DNA from: CAYLYP01 sp964387795
GTDB lineage: Bacteria > Bacteroidota > Bacteroidia > Bacteroidales > UBA7960
Length of the DNA stretch: 29,877 nucleotides
Reading direction: 5' to 3'
Assembly (NCBI GenBank): GCA_964387795.1
Contig: CAYLYP010000035.1
Span: 1-29,877, forward strand
Made by a program: the position numbers and the translations under genes. Every line of letters starts with the position of its first letter. The stretch's first letter is position 1. The notes below the pieces were generated by a model. It worked only from the letters and a program-made list of their open reading frames with translations. It had not been told where the DNA came from and ran no database searches. Shown piece after piece: positions 25,316-29,877 of this stretch.

Positions 25316-26422
25316 ATGAAGCGTTTATCAGGTTTTATTAAAAAAGAATTTCTGCATATCTTCAGGGATATCCGGACAACGGTTATCCTTATCGGGATGC
25401 CAATAATCCAGATTTTGCTTTTTGGATATGTCATCACAAATGAAATAAAAAACACAAACATTGCCATCCTTGACCAATCGGGCGACAGCCAGACGACTAA
25501 GATTATCAACAAACTGGCTTCTTCGGGTTACTTTGAAATTAAGGAGGTGCTCCATTCACCCAACCAGATTGAGCAATCTTTAAAAACAGGGGATGTCAAG
25601 CTGGTAGTGGTTTTTGAACCTGGATTTGCTGCCAACATGATGCGCGAAGGGCTTGCCCATGTCCAGCTCATTGCCGATGCAAGTGATGCCAATACTGCCA
25701 ATATGCTTGTGAGTTATGCCAGGGCAATCATCACCGACTATTCCCAAAGCCAGGCAGACATTCAGGTAGTTCCTATGCAAATCACCCAGGAAGTCAGGAT
25801 GCTCTATAACGAAGACCTGAAAGGGGCCTATATGTTTGTCCCTGGCACTATGGCTTTGATACTCATGTTGCTATCGGCAATGATGACATCCATTTCCATT
25901 GCCAGGGAAAAGGAAATGGGCACCATGGAGGTATTGCTGGTATCTCCTCTTAAACCAAGCCTTATCGTCATGGGGAAAGTGGCTGCCTACATTGGTCTTG
26001 CATTCTTAAATGCTATCGTTATTATCGTCCTGGGGGTAGTTGTTTTCGGGATGCCTATTATGGGAAGCCTTAGCCTTTTAATGCTCGAAAGCCTGCTATT
26101 TATTTGTATGGCCCTTTCCCTTGGAATCCTTATTTCGTCTGTTACTTCATCCCAGCAGGTAGCAATGTTTATTTCTATGCTGGCCTTATTATTGCCTACG
26201 ATGTTGCTATCAGGCTTTATCTTCCCGGTAAGCAATATGCCTTTGATCCTCCAGTGGATTTCATATATCATCCCGGCAAAATACTTTATCATCATTTTGA
26301 AAAACATCATGTTAAAGGGGGCTGGATTTATGTTTGTCTGGAAAGAAACCCTTATCCTTACCGGCATGATGGTATTCTTTATAATCCTGAGTATTAAAAA
26401 ATTTAAAACCCGTCTCGAATAA
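25316..26422 (+). CDS. ABC-2 type permease 1 (YbhS-like)
   Basis: 368 residues. One N-terminal membrane helix (about 20-42, VILIGMPIIQILLFGYVI) is followed by a large extracytoplasmic domain (about 45-170) and five C-terminal helices (from about 178). The conserved ABC-2 elbow SIAREKEMGTMEVLLVSPL lies at about 194-212. This is the usual layout of ABC2_membrane_3 permeases such as YbhS/YbhR and YhhJ. It should form the membrane channel as a heterodimer with the next protein (3 bp downstream). Substrates of YbhFSR-type systems include some antibiotics and cations; the substrate here is unknown. Confidence 0.92.
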   Translation: MKRLSGFIKKEFLHIFRDIRTTVILIGMPIIQILLFGYVITNEIKNTNIAILDQSGDSQTTKIINKLASSGYFEIKEVLHSPNQIEQSLKTGDVKLVVVFEPGFAANMMREGLAHVQLIADASDANTANMLVSYARAIITDYSQSQADIQVVPMQITQEVRMLYNEDLKGAYMFVPGTMALILMLLSAMMTSISIAREKEMGTMEVLLVSPLKPSLIVMGKVAAYIGLAFLNAIVIIVLGVVVFGMPIMGSLSLLMLESLLFICMALSLGILISSVTSSQQVAMFISMLALLLPTMLLSGFIFPVSNMPLILQWISYIIPAKYFIIILKNIMLKGAGFMFVWKETLILTGMMVFFIILSIKKFKTRLE

Positions 26423-26425
26423 ACC

Positions 26426-27544
26426 ATGCGAACTATATTATACATCCTTCAAAAGGAATTCATACAGATTTTTCGCAACAGGACTATGTTGCCATTAATC
26501 TTTGTATTGCCTGTAGTGCAGCTTCTTATTCTTGTAAATGCAGCTACCCTGGAACTGAAAAACATTGATATGGTGATTGTCAACAATGACTTCTCTTCAA
26601 CCTCCCAATCACTGATTTCAAAATTCAAGGCCTCTCCTTTCTTCCATGTTAACAGCTTTAATACATCTGTTCAGGAAGCCGAAAAGCAACTTCTAAACAA
26701 CTCAGCATCCGTTATCCTTGTTATCCCTTCCAATTTTGAAGAAAACCTTATCAAAGAAAAAACTTCCGAAGTCCAGTTCCTTATCAATGCTATTGATGGG
26801 ATGGCAGCAGGCTTAATTAATGTTTATGCTAATAACATCCTCCAGGACTTCAATACCGATGTCAGGGCCAAATGGATAAGCCCTCAGGCAGGATTAAAAG
26901 GATTGCCAATTGATATCAGCTATCGGTTCTGGTTTAATCCCAACCTGAAATATACGATTTATATGCTTCCGGGCATTCTGGTAATCCTTGTTACCGTGAT
27001 TGGTATGTTCCTCACGGCACTCAACATTGTCAGGGAAAAAGAAATGGGCACCATCGAACAAATCAATGTTACCCCAACAAAGAAATACCAGTTTATCATT
27101 GGCAAGCTCCTCCCCTTCCTCATTATTGCACTCTTCGAACTTGCCTTTGGGCTAGTCCTTGGAAGACTTATCTTCAACCTGCCCATTGAAGGCAATCTGT
27201 TTGTCGTTTTCCTGCTGGCAATCATGTATCTCTTTGTGGCATTAGGATTGGGATTGTTTTTATCAACAATATCTTCCAATCAGCAGCAGGTAATGTTTAC
27301 AATATTCTTTTTTCTCCTGGTGTTTATCCTTATGAGCGGAATATTCACCTCAACCGACAGTATGCCCCAATGGGCAAAATACTTTAATATGCTCAATCCC
27401 TTTGCCTATTTCATGAAAGCATTGCGTATGGTATTGCTTAAAGGCTCAGACATAGCCGATATTGCCTATGAACTTGTTTCCCTGGCCATTTATGCTGTTA
27501 CTGCCCTTAGCCTTGCCGTATGGAGATACAGGAAAACTGTTTAG
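26426..27544 (+). CDS. ABC-2 type permease 2 (YbhR-like)
   Basis: 372 residues with the same topology as the preceding permease: one N-terminal helix (about 20-40), a large extracytoplasmic domain, the coupling segment NIVREKEMGTIEQINVTP (about 199-216), and five C-terminal helices. The two permeases are paralogous and closely spaced. It is the last gene of the operon. No strong terminator for the plus strand was recognised within the next 100 bp; the hairpin at 27657-27700 fits the opposite strand better. Confidence 0.92.
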   Translation: MRTILYILQKEFIQIFRNRTMLPLIFVLPVVQLLILVNAATLELKNIDMVIVNNDFSSTSQSLISKFKASPFFHVNSFNTSVQEAEKQLLNNSASVILVIPSNFEENLIKEKTSEVQFLINAIDGMAAGLINVYANNILQDFNTDVRAKWISPQAGLKGLPIDISYRFWFNPNLKYTIYMLPGILVILVTVIGMFLTALNIVREKEMGTIEQINVTPTKKYQFIIGKLLPFLIIALFELAFGLVLGRLIFNLPIEGNLFVVFLLAIMYLFVALGLGLFLSTISSNQQQVMFTIFFFLLVFILMSGIFTSTDSMPQWAKYFNMLNPFAYFMKALRMVLLKGSDIADIAYELVSLAIYAVTALSLAVWRYRKTV

Positions 27545-27647
27545 CTCATTCCAATTAAAATCTGTTCATCAAGGGTGATTTTCCCAAAGGCATTAAGCCA
27601 GTTATCTTCGTGAAAGCTCAAGTGCTGATGGGTTCATTATGGATCAC

Positions 27648-27700
27648 AAAAAAAAGATGCATCATTAGTATAGCCTGCCAGGGTTATGCTAATGATGCAT
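27648..27700 (-). terminator. Terminator-like hairpin of the alpha/beta hydrolase gene
   Basis: A perfect 12-bp inverted repeat, ATGCATCATTAG and CTAATGATGCAT, with a 20-base spacer. On the minus strand it is followed by C and a run of eight T. It lies about 100 bp past the stop of the gene at 27799. The spacer is long for a terminator loop, so a different role is possible. Confidence 0.6.
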
Positions 27701-27798
27701 TGACAATTCTCAATTAAGCATTGTGCCCAATGGCTCATTGGCCAGCACTGCATACTGTGTTGTGCCAACCATAAGAAGCCATATTTATGAGCATCCGT

Positions 27799-28680
27799 TT
27801 ATTTCATTTCTTTCAGCACTTTTTCTAATAATAAATTAAACTCTGTCGGTTTTTCTATCATAGGATAATGTCCGGATGCATGAAGCGGTTCCACTTGAAA
27901 TCCCTTTTTACAATGCTTATTCAACCCGGTCTCATTTGTTGGGAAACTGTCTCCGTTTATTAAATACAACTTATAATTAAGCTGCTCTAATCTCAGGGCA
28001 TCGGTATATGCGTATTGCATTTGAGTCATAAATGATCCATAGCCAATAACAGGATCGCAATTTGCAAAATCAGTTTTTACCCTGTCTTTCACTTCCTTTG
28101 AAGTTGCCGGGTGAAAAAGCATCAAATCGGCATATACGGGTGCAGTATTTTTAAAGTCCTTTTCGAGCAACGAAAGAAAGTCGGTTATTTTTTGCAATTG
28201 TTCTGGAGGCATTATAACGTCAATAGATTTAAAATTATCAACACCTATAATACCAACTATCTTTGGATTGTTGGTTAATGCTGTTTGTAACATTATTTCG
28301 CCTGCCATTGAATGTCCAATGATTACAACATTTTCAAGTTTCATTGAATCAATAAATGCCGTTACATCATTGGCATATTCTTCAACTGTCAAATTGGTCC
28401 TTTCTGCTTTTGATTTGCCAAAGCCAGGCAAGTCAATTGCGAAAGCATTAAAAGCACTGGAAAAATAATCAAGCTGGTTCTTCCAATACATTCCGTCAAT
28501 ACACCATCCGTGTAAAAACAGAAGTGTTGTGTCGCCTTGTCCCTGTTGATAATAATTGATTACAACTTTTTCTTCTCTGATTGAGATTTGTTTTGCAATC
28601 ATACTTTTTTGTGTTTGTGCATTGCTGACATTTGATAAAAGTGAAGCAATGACGATTAATAAAATTGCTTTTATTTTCAT
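27799..28680 (-). CDS. Exported alpha/beta hydrolase
   Basis: 293 residues. A signal peptide (1-22, ending SNAQ) indicates export to the periplasm. The alpha/beta hydrolase core has the oxyanion-region motif FLHGW (55-59), DLPGFGKSK, the nucleophile elbow GHSMAG with S124, a probable acid D244 in LINGDSFPTN, and the catalytic histidine H271 in HASGHYPMIEKP. It fits esterase, lipase or lactonase-type enzymes; the substrate cannot be inferred. It lies 58 bp downstream of the WYL-domain regulator on the same strand, and a palindrome plus -7 promoter element sit in that gap, so it may be the target of that regulator. Confidence 0.9.
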   Translation of the reverse strand: MKIKAILLIVIASLLSNVSNAQTQKSMIAKQISIREEKVVINYYQQGQGDTTLLFLHGWCIDGMYWKNQLDYFSSAFNAFAIDLPGFGKSKAERTNLTVEEYANDVTAFIDSMKLENVVIIGHSMAGEIMLQTALTNNPKIVGIIGVDNFKSIDVIMPPEQLQKITDFLSLLEKDFKNTAPVYADLMLFHPATSKEVKDRVKTDFANCDPVIGYGSFMTQMQYAYTDALRLEQLNYKLYLINGDSFPTNETGLNKHCKKGFQVEPLHASGHYPMIEKPTEFNLLLEKVLKEMK

Positions 28681-28698
28681 TTTTGTTTAAATTTTAAG

Positions 28699-28706
28699 CA
28701 AAGGTA
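28699..28706 (-). promoter_or_regulatory. Candidate -7 promoter element of the hydrolase gene
   Basis: The plus strand reads CAAAGGTA, which is TACCTTTG on the minus strand and matches TAnnTTTG. It is 18 bp before the ATG, so the leader would be very short. No good -33 box was found. Confidence 0.4.
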
Positions 28707-28717
28707 AAAGGCACAGA

Positions 28718-28733
28718 TGACAACCCTATGTCA
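28718..28733. promoter_or_regulatory. Candidate WYL-regulator operator
   Basis: TGACA-ACCCTA-TGTCA, a perfect 5-bp inverted repeat with a 6-base spacer, located between the regulator stop (28739) and the -7 element of the hydrolase gene. The position suits control of the hydrolase by the WYL protein. No second copy was seen before the regulator itself. Confidence 0.4.
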
Positions 28734-28738
28734 GGGGT

Positions 28739-29428
28739 TTAAAATATTTTTTTTGAACGTTCTTCAAGATAGTGTTCAATGCTGAAAGACTTGTCGGCTA
28801 TGAAATACGTTTGTTGTAATTTGAGTTCTTTTATCCTGTCAAGGCGAAACTCCCTTATTTCTTTTCGCAGCTCACAATAGGCAATTGTTGTCCACACAGC
28901 ACCATTAAAATATACTGCATAAGGATGGATCGTTCGTTCTGTTATTTCCTCTTCCTTTTTTGATTGGTATTTTATTTTCAGCTTTTCGCATTCTGTTATT
29001 GATTGCTGAATTCTGTCTAAATACAAACTTGTAGGAGCCCATGGTTTATGGAATCCGATCCTTGAATCTAAGAATTCCAATTTGTCTTTGTCTTTAAGTG
29101 ATAAAACTGCTTTTATTTTCATAAGCGCAGATTCATAATTGTATTTAAGGGAATCTTCGGTATGATAGTTTAAAATCTTACTTGTTGTTACCAAAGCCCT
29201 TGCTTCTTCCATAGTAAACATTACAGGGGGCAAGCGATAACCTTCTACTAAAAAATAGCCCCTTCCTTCCTCTTCGCCAATTGGAACACCTGCAAGCCTT
29301 AGTGTTTGAATATCCCTGTAAATTGTCCTGTTTGAAACCTCAAAGCGGTTAGCTATTTCACGGGCAGTTATCAGTCGTTTTGATTGAAGTTGTATGAGTA
29401 TGCTTGTTAGTCTGTCAAGTCTGTTCAT
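28739..29428 (-). CDS. WYL-domain transcriptional regulator (YafY type)
   Basis: 229 residues. An N-terminal HTH_11/DeoR-like winged helix (about 5-60; REIANRFEVSNRTIYRDIQ) is followed by a helical linker and a WYL domain (about 140-208). The domain includes AVWTTIAYCELR (W179) and the arginine-containing strand EFRLDRIKEL (R194, R198), positions used for ligand sensing in WYL proteins. It is shorter than the ~310-residue form with a C-terminal extension, but this length is common. It probably controls the exported hydrolase downstream. Its ligand is unknown. Confidence 0.9.
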   Translation of the reverse strand: MNRLDRLTSILIQLQSKRLITAREIANRFEVSNRTIYRDIQTLRLAGVPIGEEEGRGYFLVEGYRLPPVMFTMEEARALVTTSKILNYHTEDSLKYNYESALMKIKAVLSLKDKDKLEFLDSRIGFHKPWAPTSLYLDRIQQSITECEKLKIKYQSKKEEEITERTIHPYAVYFNGAVWTTIAYCELRKEIREFRLDRIKELKLQQTYFIADKSFSIEHYLEERSKKIF

Positions 29429-29490
29429 TGTTGATACAGTGTTTTGTAATAATCAGCCTCAGGGTGGCATTGTGAAACGCTTGGGTTTTC

Positions 29491-29510
29491 AGTGATTGTT
29501 TGCAATCACT
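29491..29510. promoter_or_regulatory. Palindrome upstream of the WYL regulator gene
   Basis: AGTGATTG-TTTG-CAATCACT, 8-bp arms and 4-base loop, 63-82 bp before the WYL gene start. It may be an operator or a small hairpin in the leader. It does not resemble the TGACA-N6-TGTCA dyad in front of the hydrolase gene. Confidence 0.4.
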
Positions 29511-29754
29511 AAGGAAAAGTCTGGTTATAAAACCAAAATCCGGCAAATCATTGAACCACTACAATAGGGATTTTATTCATTCTCCCCGCACAAAAATATC
29601 AAAAAAGCAATAAATGAAAGTGTTTTAAAGAAAATACCCAACGGCCCAAAGGGAAAATAATGAATAAAACTAGTGAAACTAAGCCCACTGCTATGGGTAA
29701 AGTGTTTTATTTTCTGCAGGAAGAGCTTATCATTTCTTTTCCTTCACTTTGGAG

Positions 29755-29839
29755 AACCCTTACAGGGTTTTGTTAGCTGTCCCTTTCCCTTCCCCCGGAT
29801 AAATCCGGGGGTTATTTATAGTAAAGCCCTACAGGCTTT
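29755..29839. repeat. Cluster of three short palindromes (REP-like)
   Basis: Three hairpin-forming sequences within 85 bp: AACCCT-TAC-AGGGTT (29755-29769), CCCCCGGAT-AA-ATCCGGGGG (29792-29811) and AAAGCC-CTACA-GGCTTT (29823-29839). The first and third share the core CCCTACAGG in altered form. The rest of 29429-29877 has no gene that I can support. Such clusters resemble REP-type intergenic elements; an associated transposase, if any, would lie outside the window. Confidence 0.55.
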
Positions 29840-29877
29840 TATCGGATTTATTATAAAATTATCACCTCCTCTTATAG

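Noticed and set aside
25987..26445. A 152-codon open frame on the minus strand
   Set aside because: It is antisense to the first ABC-2 permease, which is strongly supported by family motifs and operon context.
1..29877. Insertion sequences, prophage or integron features
   Set aside because: No transposase, integrase, phage structural gene or att-type duplication was recognised; only short repeats and palindromes are present.

Overview
The window is AT-rich DNA from a bacterium of the phylum Bacteroidota, most likely an anaerobic or facultative Bacteroidales-type lineage; the genus cannot be read from the sequence. The evidence is four proteins with C-terminal type IX secretion (T9SS) sorting domains, weak Shine-Dalgarno sequences, a promoter with the Bacteroidota -7 motif TAnnTTTG, and Bacteroidota-type families (BT_3928-like DoxX protein, ArsG-type CcdA homologue). 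No tRNA, rRNA, CRISPR array, transposase or SusC/SusD pair was seen.

Layout. (1) 1-10093: secreted proteins. The 3' part of a T9SS cargo protein with carbohydrate-binding-like modules is followed by a 1267-residue secreted GH13 amylase-type enzyme. Convergent to these lie two paralogous beta-helix T9SS proteins, each with its own terminator. (2) 10094-11336: a gene-free 1.2 kb stretch with a decayed gene remnant, an 11-bp tandem repeat and a diverged pair of ~110-bp direct repeats. (3) 11337-12791: a PepD-type dipeptidase. (4) 12964-18248: a minus-strand cluster of eight genes read from an ArsR-type regulator region. In transcription order they are a periplasmic thioredoxin-like protein, ArsR, a mini-thioredoxin, a thioredoxin-like lipoprotein, a CcdA/ArsG-type membrane protein, an ArsP-type permease, a rhodanese and a DoxX/MauE-like protein. 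Together they look like a metalloid or thiol-stress efflux system driven by thiol relay. (5) 18416-20305: methylglyoxal synthase followed by a GH13 lipoprotein, probably one operon. (6) 20856-27544: a tightly packed six-gene efflux operon preceded by its own TetR regulator: TetR, TolC, HlyD, two ABC ATPases, two ABC-2 permeases. It corresponds to the E. coli cecR-ybhGFSR layout, with YbhF split into two genes and a TolC gene added. (7) 27799-29428: a WYL-domain regulator followed by an exported alpha/beta hydrolase. (8) 29429-29877: non-coding, ending in a cluster of small palindromes.

The two most interesting systems are the redox/arsenical cluster, in which nearly every product carries a cysteine pair or a likely reactive cysteine placed so that electrons could pass from cytoplasm to periplasm, and the ABC exporter, whose two ATPases have complementary defects (Q- and H-loop lost in one, signature motif lost in the other), predicting one active and one degenerate ATP site. 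Family assignments rest on motif recognition; no database search was run.
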